Part shown: piece by piece, positions 8,422 to 16,603 of the stretch
Layout of the letters: each line of letters begins with the position of its first letter
How positions within the stretch are numbered: the stretch's first letter is position 1
NCBI RefSeq assembly: GCF_021049305.1
Contig: NZ_CP088081.1
Location: 3,286,001 to 3,350,000 of the forward strand
Direction: 5' to 3'
Source: Ideonella dechloratans
GTDB taxonomy: Bacteria > Pseudomonadota > Gammaproteobacteria > Burkholderiales > Burkholderiaceae_C
DNA: 64,000 nt
Position numbers and translations under genes: made by a program
Notes under the pieces: model-generated
What the model saw: the letters and a program-made list of their open reading frames with translations, nothing else
Told to the model about the DNA's origin: nothing
The model's database searches: none

Positions 8422-8436
8422 TGGCACATGGTTTGC
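8422..8436 (+). promoter_or_regulatory. Sigma54 (-24/-12) promoter of the cytochrome c gene
   Basis: TGGCAC-N5-TTGC, an exact match to the sigma54 core with GG (8423-8424) and GC (8435-8436) ten bases apart. Predicted start is near 8448, leaving a leader of about 37 bases before the ATG at 8485. The remainder of the 316-base gap 8169-8484 contains only the candidate enhancer repeats. Confidence 0.75.
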
Positions 8437-8484
8437 GTTCGGTCAGGCCACGGTTCCCGACATCGACAACAGGAGACAAGCCAC

Positions 8485-8991
8485 ATGACCTCGACCGTTT
8501 CCCGCAACCGACTCCATCCCTTGGCGCGCTGGGCACGCATGGGCGCGTTGCTGTGCAGCCTGGGCGCTGCCGGCCTGGCCGCCTGGGCCCACGGCGATGT
8601 GACGCCCCAGCCCATCGACACCACCGGCCTGCCCAACCTGGGCGAGGGCTGGCGCACCGAGAATCCGTTCAGCGGCAATGAGCTGGCCATCAAGATCGGC
8701 ACCTCGGGCTTCAACCAGAACTGCGCCCGCTGCCACGGCCTGGAGGCCATCTCCGGCGGCATCGCCCCCGACCTGCGCCGCCTGGACAACGACTGCGTGG
8801 GCATGCCCGACGCCGACCAGCGCAAGGCCTGCAAGGCGGACATGGACGAGTACTTCATCACCACCGTGCGGCATGGCCGCACCCGCAACGGCGCCGTCTA
8901 CATGCCGCCCTTCGAAGGCGTGCTGAGCCAGGAAGCGCTGTGGACCATCAAGGCCTACCTCGAAACCCGCCGCGAAAAGCCCATGCCCTGA
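8485..8991 (+). CDS. pedF: PedF-type cytochrome c-550
   Basis: A 168-residue periplasmic cytochrome with an N-terminal signal (ARMGALLCSLGAAGLAAWAHG). One haem motif, CARCH, is followed by the family segment GLEAISGGIAPDLRRLDNDC, and MPPFEGVLSQEALW supplies the likely methionine ligand. This matches the c-550 (PedF) group that takes electrons from PQQ alcohol dehydrogenases. The ATG at 8485 has GGAG upstream; the frame is open to 8428 but the extra residues have no signal-peptide character. It heads a three-gene plus-strand unit under a sigma54 promoter. Confidence 0.88.
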   Translation: MTSTVSRNRLHPLARWARMGALLCSLGAAGLAAWAHGDVTPQPIDTTGLPNLGEGWRTENPFSGNELAIKIGTSGFNQNCARCHGLEAISGGIAPDLRRLDNDCVGMPDADQRKACKADMDEYFITTVRHGRTRNGAVYMPPFEGVLSQEALWTIKAYLETRREKPMP

Positions 8992-9010
8992 GCGGGCCGG
9001 AGGTTTCACC

Positions 9011-9853
9011 ATGCACACCACGGATCCTGGCCGCCGCGCCCTGCTGCGCGGTCTGGCCGCCGTCGCCCTGACGGCGCCGATGTGGCCGGCAGCGGCCACC
9101 ACCCTGGCCCAGGTGCGCGAGCACGGCACCCTGAAGGTCGGCATCTACAACGACATGCCGCCGTTCCATCAGGACGGCAAGGGCATCGATGTCGATCTGG
9201 CCCAGGCCCTGGCCGACGCCCTGGGCGTGAAGCTGGCCCTGATGCCCTTCCCCGCCGACGAGAACATGAACGACGACCTGCGCAACATGGTCTGGAAGGG
9301 GCACTACCTGGGCTACGGCCCGGCGGATGTGCTGCTGCATGTGCCGGTCGACGCCCCGTTGATGGATGCCAACCCGCAGACCCTGATCTTCGGCCCCTAC
9401 TGCCGCGAGCGGGTGGCGATCGCCCGCCGGCTCTCCGCCCTGCCCCGGCTCGACACCCTCACCCCGCTGGTCGGCCAGCCGGTGGCGGTGCCGGGCCAGA
9501 CGCTGGCGGGCTGGCTGCTGATCGGCGCCAACAACGGCATGCTGCGCGACACCCTGCGCACGCAGTGGAAAGACGGCACCGAAGCCGCCCGGGCCCTGAG
9601 CCAGGGTGAGGTGGTGGCCGCCGCCGGCCTCGAATCCGAGTTGCAGAGCGTGCTGCACGACGATCCGCGCTTCGCCATCACCCCCCTGCCCATGCCCCAG
9701 TCGCCGCGCGATGGCTGGGCCGTGGGCCTGGCCGTCAAGCGCGACGCCGAGGATCTGGCCGGCGCCCTGAGTGCCACCCTGACCCAGATGGCCCAGGACG
9801 GTCGCCTGCGCCAGATCTTTGCCAAGCAGCACGTGACGTGGCAGGGCGCCTGA
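9011..9853 (+). CDS. MxaJ/XoxJ-like periplasmic binding protein, quinoprotein-associated
   Basis: A 280-residue solute-binding-protein-fold protein with a twin-arginine-like signal (GRRALLRGLAAVALTAP). The start of the mature chain, LRE/VREHGTLKVGIYNDMPPFH, and the block DDLRNMVWKGHYLGYGPADVLLHVPVD are typical of the MxaJ/XoxJ group. These accompany PQQ methanol or alcohol dehydrogenases, and MxaJ-type proteins are thought to help activate or mature the dehydrogenase instead of feeding an ABC importer. No importer genes are adjacent, which fits. It follows the cytochrome gene by 19 bases. Confidence 0.85.
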   Translation: MHTTDPGRRALLRGLAAVALTAPMWPAAATTLAQVREHGTLKVGIYNDMPPFHQDGKGIDVDLAQALADALGVKLALMPFPADENMNDDLRNMVWKGHYLGYGPADVLLHVPVDAPLMDANPQTLIFGPYCRERVAIARRLSALPRLDTLTPLVGQPVAVPGQTLAGWLLIGANNGMLRDTLRTQWKDGTEAARALSQGEVVAAAGLESELQSVLHDDPRFAITPLPMPQSPRDGWAVGLAVKRDAEDLAGALSATLTQMAQDGRLRQIFAKQHVTWQGA

Positions 9854-9887
9854 GCCCGCACCGAACCCCAACCCGAGGAGACACACC

Positions 9888-10277
9888 ATGACCCGAACCC
9901 TGCTTCTGCTGGCAGCCGCCCTGCCGGTGGCCCTGGCCCAGCCGGCCCTGGCTGCCAATGACAACGACGCCGTGATGAAGGCCCTGGCCAGCAAGAGCGG
10001 CTGCTTCACCTGCCACCACATCGAGCCGGGCTCCAAAGGCCCGAACGGCATGGCCCCGGTGGGCCCGGACTGGCAGGACGTGGCCGACAAGTACCGCGGC
10101 AACCCCGACGCGGTGGACGCGCTGACCCACACGGTGATGACGGGCTCGAACCCCTACGCCAGCCACTGGAAGGGCCGCGTGAGCGGTCTGGCCATGCCGC
10201 CCAATGCGGTGGCCGTGACCGAGGCCGATGCGCGCCGGCTGGTGCAGTGGATTCTGTCGATGCCGCCCAAGCAGTGA
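9888..10277 (+). CDS. Small class I cytochrome c
   Basis: A 129-residue periplasmic c-type cytochrome with a signal peptide (LLLLAAALPVALAQPALA), one CFTCH haem-binding motif, and MPPNAVAVTEADARRLVQWIL near the C-terminus, where MPP gives the likely axial methionine. The size and the motif KGPNGMAPVGPDWQDVADKYRG resemble c551/c552 carriers that reduce terminal oxidases. It is 34 bases after the MxaJ-like gene, with AGGAG ahead of the ATG. It is probably the second carrier in the quinoprotein electron chain. Confidence 0.88.
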   Translation: MTRTLLLLAAALPVALAQPALAANDNDAVMKALASKSGCFTCHHIEPGSKGPNGMAPVGPDWQDVADKYRGNPDAVDALTHTVMTGSNPYASHWKGRVSGLAMPPNAVAVTEADARRLVQWILSMPPKQ

Positions 10278-10284
10278 CACACGG

Positions 10285-10312
10285 GCCGGCCCGGCTTCCC
10301 GCCGGGTCCGGC
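10285..10312 (+). terminator. GC-rich hairpin after the cytochrome unit
   Basis: GCCGGCCCGGC (10285-10295) pairs with GCCGGGTCCGGC (10301-10312) around a five-base loop with one bulged base. It follows the last plus-strand gene of the module by eight bases. No U-run is present, so factor-dependent termination or 3' end protection is possible. Confidence 0.5.
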
Positions 10313-10381
10313 TGCTGACGGATGGGGCATGGCGCGGGCGACAAGCCCGGTGACGCGCCGGCAGAGCGCCGGGTGGTGCGC

Positions 10382-10777
10382 TCAATGCGAGGCGCGCGTG
10401 TCGGCCTTGTCCGGCTTGCCGCCGTCGCCAGCGTCCGCCGCGGTGTCGCTCCCGTCCCCGCCATCCCCTTCCGAAGCCGGCTTGGGCTTGGGCTTGGCGA
10501 AGTCTTCCGGCTTGAGCTGGGGCGCGACGGCCTCGAGCTTGTTCTCCCGCATGTACTCGTCCATCTCGCGCCAGCCGGCGTAGACGGCGGCCTTGTCGGC
10601 CTTGCGGTTGAGCAGGTAGCAATCCTCGATGGCGCGACCGCCATTGCGGCAGGCGCCGCCAATGGCCTTGCCCTCGGCCTCGCGCTTCTCGGACTGGACC
10701 TTGGGCGTGTCGATGCCCAGCTGATCACAACCGGACAGCAGAACCAGCACGGCGAGGACACAGGGGACGGAACGCAT
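10382..10777 (-). CDS. Small predicted lipoprotein, conserved hypothetical
   Basis: A 131-residue protein with a lipoprotein signal (LAVLVLLSGC, lipidated Cys17). The folded part carries two further cysteines (GACRNGGRAIEDCYLLN), which could form a disulfide, and the segment AAVYAGWREMDEYMRENKLE. The last 40 residues are low-complexity: KPKPKP, then a Gly/Asp-rich acidic tail. I know no function. It follows htpX in the same direction but is separated from it by a strong hairpin. Confidence 0.8.
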   Translation of the reverse strand: MRSVPCVLAVLVLLSGCDQLGIDTPKVQSEKREAEGKAIGGACRNGGRAIEDCYLLNRKADKAAVYAGWREMDEYMRENKLEAVAPQLKPEDFAKPKPKPASEGDGGDGSDTAADAGDGGKPDKADTRASH

Positions 10778-10796
10778 CGCAGGACCTTGAAAGCCA

Positions 10797-10822
10797 ACAG
10801 GGAACGGTCGCCCGTTCCCTGT
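10797..10822 (-). terminator. Hairpin between htpX and the lipoprotein gene
   Basis: ACAGGGAACGG (10797-10807) and CCGTTCCCTGT (10812-10822) make a perfect 11-base-pair stem with a four-base TCGC loop. It lies 60 bases after the htpX stop and just upstream of the lipoprotein start. The T-run on the minus side is poor, so it may end htpX transcription only partly. Confidence 0.6.
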
Positions 10823-10881
10823 CTTTATCGGCTGCCCCGGCTTGGGACTTGAGTCCCGGCCGGTCCGGCGGAAGATCCCCT

Positions 10882-11742
10882 TCAGGCCCGGCGCCCCTGC
10901 GCCTGGGCCAGCGCCATCAGGCGCTCCACCCGCTCCTCGGTGGCAGGGTGGGTCGAGAACAGGCCGCTCAGGCCGCGCCCCGACAGCGGATTCATGATCA
11001 TCATCTGCGCGGTCTCGGGGTGCGCTTCCGCGGTCTCCAGCGGAATGCCCTGCGCGTAACGGTGGATCTTCTGCAGCGCGCTGGCCAGGGCCATCGGATC
11101 GCCGGAGATCTCCGCACCGCCGCGGTCGGCCTCGAACTCGCGGGCCCGGCTGATGGCCATCTGGATCAGGCTGGCGGCGATGGGCGCCAGGATCATGACC
11201 AGGATGGACACGATGGGGTTGACCGGCCGGCCCTCCTCATCCCGCCCGCCGAAGATCATCGCGAAGTTGGCCAGCATGCCGATGGCACCGGCCATGGTCG
11301 CGCTGATGGTGGAGATCAGGATGTCGCGGTGCTGCACATGGGCCAGCTCGTGGGCCATCACGCCGCGCAGTTCGCGCTCGGTCAGCACCCGCAGGATGCC
11401 GGTGGTGGCCGCCACCGCCGCATGCTGCGGGTTGCGGCCGGTGGCGAACGCGTTGGGCGCATCCTCGTTGATCAGGTAGACGCGCGGCATGGGCAGGCCG
11501 GCATTGGCCGCCAGCTCCTGCACCAGGCGGTAGAACTGGGGCGCGCTCTGGGCGTCGACCTCCTGCGCGTTGTACATGCGCAGGACCATCTTGTCCGAGA
11601 ACCAGTAGCTGAAGAAGTTCATGCCCAGCGCCAGCAGCAGGGCCAGCACCATGCCCTGCTGGCCGCCCAAGAGGCGGCCGATGACCATGAACAGCGCGGT
11701 GATGGCGGCCATCAGGACGGCCGTCTTCATCAGGTTGAACAT
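10882..11742 (-). CDS. htpX: Membrane zinc metalloprotease HtpX
   Basis: HtpX degrades damaged inner-membrane proteins. The 286-residue chain has two N-terminal membrane segments, the zinc motif HELAHVQH, further hydrophobic segments, and the downstream acidic ligand region [16 protein letters not shown]. The start ATG 11742 has AAGGA upstream; an open extension to 11814 would give an implausible non-hydrophobic N-terminus. It lies 105 bases after fmt on the same strand. Confidence 0.95.
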   Translation of the reverse strand: MFNLMKTAVLMAAITALFMVIGRLLGGQQGMVLALLLALGMNFFSYWFSDKMVLRMYNAQEVDAQSAPQFYRLVQELAANAGLPMPRVYLINEDAPNAFATGRNPQHAAVAATTGILRVLTERELRGVMAHELAHVQHRDILISTISATMAGAIGMLANFAMIFGGRDEEGRPVNPIVSILVMILAPIAASLIQMAISRAREFEADRGGAEISGDPMALASALQKIHRYAQGIPLETAEAHPETAQMMIMNPLSGRGLSGLFSTHPATEERVERLMALAQAQGRRA

Positions 11743-11847
11743 CGTGGTGGTCCTTTTTCCAGGCGAAGGGGAGTCAATGTCCTGCTGAGATGCGGCCGGA
11801 TGAGCGAAGTTCAACCCGGCGCCGGGGCGCAGCGGGGGGCGGCCTGG

Positions 11848-12855
11848 TCAGTGCCGCTGGGGTGCCGGCGGGGCGGCCTCGGCCAGCGCCATCCCCAGCA
11901 GTTGGGGCCGGGCCTGCAGCAGGGCGGACGCGGGCTGGCGCTTGCCGCCGGGGCGCTGGATCTGGTGGACCTCCAGCCCGCCCTCACCGCAGGCCACGGT
12001 GAAACGCTCCGGCGTGACCGACACCACGGTGCCCGGCACGCCCTGCACCTCCGGCCGGCACCGCGCCTGCCAGAGCTTGACCACCTCGCCTTCGCAGACG
12101 AAGCTGGCCCCCGGGAAGGGGTCGAAGGCCCGCACGCGGCGCTCGATCACCGCCGCCGGCAGCTGCCAGTCGATGGCGCTCTCGGCCTTGTCGATCTTGT
12201 GGGCATAGCAGACGCCCTCGGCCGGTTGCGGCACCGCCACCAGGGCGCCGGCCTGGGCCTGCTGCAGGGCTTGCACGATCAGCCGCCCGCCCAGCGCCGC
12301 CAGCCGGTCGTGCAGCGTGGCGGTGGTGTCCTCGGGAAGGATGGGCTCGTCGGCCGTCAGCAGCATGTCGCCGGTGTCCAGGCCCTCGTCCATCTGCATC
12401 ACGGTGATGCCGGTCGTGGCATCGCCCGCCTCGATCGCCCGGTGGATGGGGGCCGCTCCCCGCCAGCGCGGCAGCAGCGAGGCATGGATGTTCAGACAAC
12501 CCAGGCGCGGCCACTGCAGCACCCAGGCCGGCAGGATCAGGCCGTAGGCCGCCACCACCATCACGTCGACGGCCGCCGCCTCCAGGGCCTGGCGGGCCGC
12601 CTGGGCGTCCTCCGGATAGCGGCCGTCCAGCCTCAGGCTGCGCGGCTGGGCGATCTGGGCCCCCAGGCTCAACCCCAGCTGCTTGACGGGCGAGGGCGTG
12701 AGCTTCATGCCGCGGCCGGCGGGTCGATCGGGCTGGGTCAGCACCAGGGGCACCGTGCATCCGGCATCGTGCAGGGCCTGCAGCGCCACCGCGGCAAATT
12801 CCGGCGTGCCGGCAAAGGCCACGCGCAGCCCGCCGTCCCGAGAAGATTCGCTCAT
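11848..12855 (-). CDS. fmt: Methionyl-tRNA formyltransferase
   Basis: Fmt formylates initiator methionyl-tRNA using 10-formyl-tetrahydrofolate. The 335-residue protein starts with [15 protein letters not shown] and has the formyl-donor site [20 protein letters not shown] followed by [18 protein letters not shown]. The C-terminal domain that grips tRNA begins near residue 210. It is nine bases after def, the classic def-fmt pair. The initiator tRNA it acts on is also encoded in this window. Confidence 0.97.
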   Translation of the reverse strand: MSESSRDGGLRVAFAGTPEFAAVALQALHDAGCTVPLVLTQPDRPAGRGMKLTPSPVKQLGLSLGAQIAQPRSLRLDGRYPEDAQAARQALEAAAVDVMVVAAYGLILPAWVLQWPRLGCLNIHASLLPRWRGAAPIHRAIEAGDATTGITVMQMDEGLDTGDMLLTADEPILPEDTTATLHDRLAALGGRLIVQALQQAQAGALVAVPQPAEGVCYAHKIDKAESAIDWQLPAAVIERRVRAFDPFPGASFVCEGEVVKLWQARCRPEVQGVPGTVVSVTPERFTVACGEGGLEVHQIQRPGGKRQPASALLQARPQLLGMALAEAAPPAPQRH

Positions 12856-12864
12856 GCCGGTGCC

Positions 12865-13380
12865 TCAGCGACGCTTCTGTTCTTCGCGGCTGCGCTTGAG
12901 CATCTTGGACTTGATGCGCTCGCGCTTGAGCGGGCTGAGGTACTCGACGAAGACCTTGCCCATCAGGTGGTCCATCTCGTGCTGCACGCAGACCGCGGCC
13001 AGGCCCTCGACCGCCATCTCGTAGGTCTGGCCGTCGCGGTCCAGCGCCCGCACGGTCACCTTGGCGTGACGCTGAACGGCGTCATAGACGGTCGGCACGG
13101 ACAGACAACCCTCGTCCCCCACCACCATCTCATCGCTGACGGCGATCAGCTCGGGGTTGATCAGCACCCGGGGCTCGTTGCGCTCTTCCGAGGTGTCCAT
13201 CACGATGACCCGCTGGTGCACATCGACCTGGGTGGCGGCCAGGCCGACGCCCTCGGCCTCGTACATCGTCTCCAGCATGTCGTCGACCAGCCGACGCAGC
13301 CGGTCGTCCACCTCCTTCACCGGCGCGGCCACGGTGTGCAGTCGGGGATCGGGATAGCGAAGGATGGAAAGCTGAGCCAT
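12865..13380 (-). CDS. def: Peptide deformylase
   Basis: Def removes the formyl group from nascent proteins. The three motifs are all present in the 171-residue protein: [13 protein letters not shown] and HEMDH, which supply the metal-binding cysteine and two histidines and the catalytic glutamate. The start is ATG 13380 ([14 protein letters not shown]), which matches the usual N-terminus; longer open frame upstream is not supported. It forms an operon with fmt and probably htpX. Confidence 0.97.
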   Translation of the reverse strand: MAQLSILRYPDPRLHTVAAPVKEVDDRLRRLVDDMLETMYEAEGVGLAATQVDVHQRVIVMDTSEERNEPRVLINPELIAVSDEMVVGDEGCLSVPTVYDAVQRHAKVTVRALDRDGQTYEMAVEGLAAVCVQHEMDHLMGKVFVEYLSPLKRERIKSKMLKRSREEQKRR

Positions 13381-13494
13381 GGAAGCAGGAAAAGACGGAA
13401 ATGGAGCCGCCTGAGCGGCCGGAAAATGTGGAGTCCGTGCAACGTCCGGTTTCAAACCCAGCCGGGAGGCGTGGGTTTCGTCGTACCGGTTTCA

Positions 13495-13523
13495 TTGCGA
13501 CATCAAGGGTTTAGGGGCAGAAT
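13495..13523 (+). promoter_or_regulatory. Candidate sigma70 promoter of the LysM gene
   Basis: TTGCGA (13495-13500), a 17-base spacer, and CAGAAT (13518-13523). The leader to the LysM gene would be about 120 bases. The intergenic region 13381-13651 is divergent, so a def promoter should also be present, but I could not place one with confidence. Confidence 0.4.
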
Positions 13524-13651
13524 TTGCCAGACTTTCTCATGATTGCCCCGAGCTGTGTCTGGCCCAGACGTGCACTTCACGCACACGGGCTCGACAACAG
13601 GATTGTTGCACCGTCACCGATTTCCGGCTCATTGCCCGGGAGTGTCCATAC

Positions 13652-14809
13652 ATGAGCCGCACGCTTGCACGCACCGCCATTTCCGCTTCCCTGCTGGCCC
13701 TGGGCCTCGGCAGCCTGACGGCCGTGTCGGCCTGGGGAGCCAACTACCCCGTCACACCGGGGCAGCGTGCCACGGCCCAGGAAGTGTCCCAGGCTGGCGT
13801 GCCGCTGTCGGAACTGGCGCCCAACGCCCCCGACACCTACACCGTCAAGAAGGGCGACACCCTCTGGGACATCTCCAAGATCTACCTGCTCAAGCCCTGG
13901 CGCTGGCCCGAGCTGTGGGGCATGAACCTGCAGGAGATCCGCAACCCCCACCTGATCTACCCCGGTCAGGTGCTCTACCTGGACAAGTCCAATGGCCGCG
14001 CCCGGCTGACCCTGGCACGCCCGGTGTCGTCGGCCCAGGACGGCAAGCTGTCACCGCAGGTGCGGGCCGAGCCGCTGGCCAGCGACGCCATCGCCTCCGT
14101 CCCGATGAGCCTGATCGGGCCCTTCCTGACCGACGCGGTGGTCTTCGAGACCAACGAGCTGGAGACGGCGCCGCGCATCGTCGCCACCCAGGAGGGCCGG
14201 GTGATGCTGGGCCGCGGCGACCGCGCCTATGTGCGTGGCGACGTTTCCGGCGCCCGCCTGTGGCAGATCTTCCGCGAACCCAAGCCGCTGACCGACCCGG
14301 ACACCGGTGAGATTCTCGGTTTCGAGGCCCGCCATGTGGGTGCCGCCGAACTGGTCCGCGCCGCCGACGAAAGCCAGACGCCGGAAGGCGGCGCCATCGT
14401 GCCGTCCACCTTCCTGGTCACCCAGCTGCGGGAAGAGGCCGGTGTGGGCGACCGCCTGGCCCCCCTGCCGCCCAAGGATTACAGCCCCTTTGCCCCGCAC
14501 GCCCCGAACGGTCCGTTGTCGGGCCGGATCATCTCGCTCTACGGCGATCACCTGAGCGCCGGCCAGAACCAGATCGTGGCGCTCAACCGCGGCCTGCGAG
14601 ACGGCGTGGAGCGCGGCCATGTGCTGGCCCTGTGGTCGGCCGGCAGCACCCGCCCGGACAGCACCGATCCGGACCACGCCATGCTGCAGTTGCCGGACGA
14701 GCGCAACGGCCTGCTGTTCGTGTTCCGCGTCTTCGAGCGGGTGTCCTACGCCCTGATCCTGAACGTGCAGGATCCGGTCAAGCCCGGGGACCGCTTCAGC
14801 CAGCCCTGA
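13652..14809 (+). CDS. LysM-domain envelope protein
   Basis: A 385-residue exported protein. A signal peptide (ISASLLALGLGSLTAVSAWG) is followed by one LysM peptidoglycan-binding domain at about 68-116: TYTVKKGDTLWDISKIYL ... NPHLIYPGQVLYL. The remaining 270 residues form no domain I recognise, with a beta-rich look (GRIISLYGDHLSAGQNQIVALNRG resembles a BON- or SH3-like strand set). Burkholderiales often have this gene between def/fmt and dprA. It probably anchors at the cell wall; enzyme activity is not evident. Confidence 0.88.
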   Translation: MSRTLARTAISASLLALGLGSLTAVSAWGANYPVTPGQRATAQEVSQAGVPLSELAPNAPDTYTVKKGDTLWDISKIYLLKPWRWPELWGMNLQEIRNPHLIYPGQVLYLDKSNGRARLTLARPVSSAQDGKLSPQVRAEPLASDAIASVPMSLIGPFLTDAVVFETNELETAPRIVATQEGRVMLGRGDRAYVRGDVSGARLWQIFREPKPLTDPDTGEILGFEARHVGAAELVRAADESQTPEGGAIVPSTFLVTQLREEAGVGDRLAPLPPKDYSPFAPHAPNGPLSGRIISLYGDHLSAGQNQIVALNRGLRDGVERGHVLALWSAGSTRPDSTDPDHAMLQLPDERNGLLFVFRVFERVSYALILNVQDPVKPGDRFSQP

Positions 14810-14824
14810 CGGGATCGGCGGCGG

Positions 14825-15991
14825 GTGCCTTCGGCGCACAGTCCAGCGTCCGCGGCGGTCCCGGATGACCGCCTGGATTGGCTGCTGCTGACTCAGACAC
14901 CCGGCCTGGGCCGCGAGGCCCAGCGTCGCCTGCTGGCGGCCTTCGGCGCCCCCTCGGCCGTGCTGCGGGCGGGGCCGCAGGCCTGGGCCGAAGTGGTCGG
15001 CCCCGCCGCGGCTGCCGCCCTCGGCGCACGGCCGGATGACAGCGTCGCGCTGGCCGAGCGCACCCTGCGCTGGCTGGACGAGGCTCCGGGACTGCGACAC
15101 CTGCTGCCGCTGGGACATCCCGATTACCCCCGGGAATTGCTCAACACCGCCGATCCCCCCGTGCTGCTGCATGCACAGGGGCAGTTGCACTGGCTGCGGG
15201 CGCCCGGTGTGGCCGTGGTGGGCAGCCGCCATGCGTCAGCCCAGGGCCTGGATCTGGCGCACGACTTCGCCCGGGCCCTCGGCGAGGCCGGCGTCACGGT
15301 GGTGTCCGGGCTGGCACTGGGCATCGACGGCGCGGCCCACCAGGGCGCGCTGGACGGAGGCGGCGGCACCGTGGCCGTGGTGGGCACCGGTCTGGACCGG
15401 GTCTATCCGGCACGGCACCGCGCCCTGGCCCACCGCATCCAGGACCAGGGCCTGCTGCTGAGCGAGTTCCCCCTGGGCGCGCCGCCCCGGCCGGAGCACT
15501 TCCCCAGCCGCAACCGCATCATCGCCGGCATGAGCCTGGGCATCCTGGTGGTCGAGGCCGCGCTGAAGTCGGGCTCGCTGATCACGGCCCGGCTGGCGGG
15601 CGAGTGCGGGCGGGAGGTCTGGGCCATTCCGGGCTCGGTCCTGTCGCCCCAGTCGCGCGGCTGCCATCAACTCATCCGCGAAGGTGCCGCCCTGGTCGAG
15701 GAACCGCACGAGGTGCTCGACGCCCTGCGCGTCCTGCACGGCGGCATGGCCCTGCGCCCCGGCACCAGCCTCCCTGATGGTGAGACACCGGCGCCACCGG
15801 CTGGAGCGGCAGATGCCCAGGAAGATCCGCTGCTGAGGGCGATGGGCTTCGACCCCGTCACCTTGGACGCCCTGGCGGCCCGCTCCGGCTGGCCGATGGA
15901 CCAGTTGCTGGCCCGTCTGCTGGCACTGGAACTGGAGGGCCGGGTGGCACGCCTGCCGGGCGGCCTGCTGCAACGCCGTGGGCGGGGTTGA
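14825..15991 (+). CDS. dprA: DNA-processing protein DprA
   Basis: DprA loads RecA onto incoming single-stranded DNA during natural transformation. The 388-residue protein has the Rossmann core: VAVVGSRHAS, VVSGLALGIDGAAHQGAL, GTGLDRVYPARH, FPSRNRIIAGMS and EAALKSGSLITARLA. A winged-helix domain follows at the C-terminus. The start is a GTG 15 bases after the LysM stop; no in-frame ATG exists nearby. The weak GGCGG upstream suggests modest translation. Confidence 0.94.
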   Translation: MPSAHSPASAAVPDDRLDWLLLTQTPGLGREAQRRLLAAFGAPSAVLRAGPQAWAEVVGPAAAAALGARPDDSVALAERTLRWLDEAPGLRHLLPLGHPDYPRELLNTADPPVLLHAQGQLHWLRAPGVAVVGSRHASAQGLDLAHDFARALGEAGVTVVSGLALGIDGAAHQGALDGGGGTVAVVGTGLDRVYPARHRALAHRIQDQGLLLSEFPLGAPPRPEHFPSRNRIIAGMSLGILVVEAALKSGSLITARLAGECGREVWAIPGSVLSPQSRGCHQLIREGAALVEEPHEVLDALRVLHGGMALRPGTSLPDGETPAPPAGAADAQEDPLLRAMGFDPVTLDALAARSGWPMDQLLARLLALELEGRVARLPGGLLQRRGRG

Positions 15992-16063
15992 CCCCCCAAA
16001 CACCGGGCCGAGAAGTGCCCATCTTGCGCTGGCGGCCTTCCGGGGCTCGGTTATAGTCAGCTC

Positions 16064-16519
16064 ATGTTTGATGTGCTGGTCTACCTGTACGAGAACTACT
16101 GGCGGCCTGACGCCTGCCCGGATCACGAGCAGTTGACGCGCAAGCTGTCGGCAGTGGGGTTCGAAACCGATGAGATCCAGGAGGCCCTGAGCTGGCTGGA
16201 CGGGCTGGCCGCCACGGCGGAGATGGCCCAGATCCGGATGCCCGCCCAGGACAGCATGCGGGTCTACCAGCCGCGCGAACTGGCGCTGCTGGGCGAGGAG
16301 TCGATCGGCTTCATCAGCTTCCTCGAGTCGGCCGGCGTGCTGCCGCCGCCGATGCGCGAGATGGTGATCGACCGTGCCACGGCCGTTGGTGCCGGCCCGC
16401 TGAGCCTGGACGACCTGAAAATCATCGTGCTGATGGTTTTCTGGAGCCTGGGCGAGGAGCCCGATGCACTGATCCTCGACGAACTCTTCGTCGCCCCGGA
16501 AGAACGGCTGATCCACTGA
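16064..16519 (+). CDS. smg: Smg family protein (DUF494)
   Basis: A 151-residue acidic helical protein. The N-terminus MFDVLVYLYENYW and the segment EIQEALSWLDGL are diagnostic of Smg. Smg-type genes commonly sit between dprA and topA; here topA does not follow and a terminator comes directly after. The molecular role is unknown; links to DNA processing are inferred from gene order only. Confidence 0.92.
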   Translation: MFDVLVYLYENYWRPDACPDHEQLTRKLSAVGFETDEIQEALSWLDGLAATAEMAQIRMPAQDSMRVYQPRELALLGEESIGFISFLESAGVLPPPMREMVIDRATAVGAGPLSLDDLKIIVLMVFWSLGEEPDALILDELFVAPEERLIH

Positions 16520-16546
16520 AGGCGTTTCACACGCGCCCGGATGACG

Positions 16547-16572
16547 ACGGCTGCCTCGGCAGCCGTTTTGTT
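16547..16572 (+). terminator. Rho-independent terminator after smg
   Basis: ACGGCTGC (16547-16554) and GCAGCCGT (16559-16566) form an eight-base-pair stem with loop CTCG, followed by TTTGTT. It separates smg from the convergent DUF1631 gene. Confidence 0.85.
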
Positions 16573-16603
16573 GGGTGGGGCAGCGCCCCCGCCTTCGGCC
16601 GCT

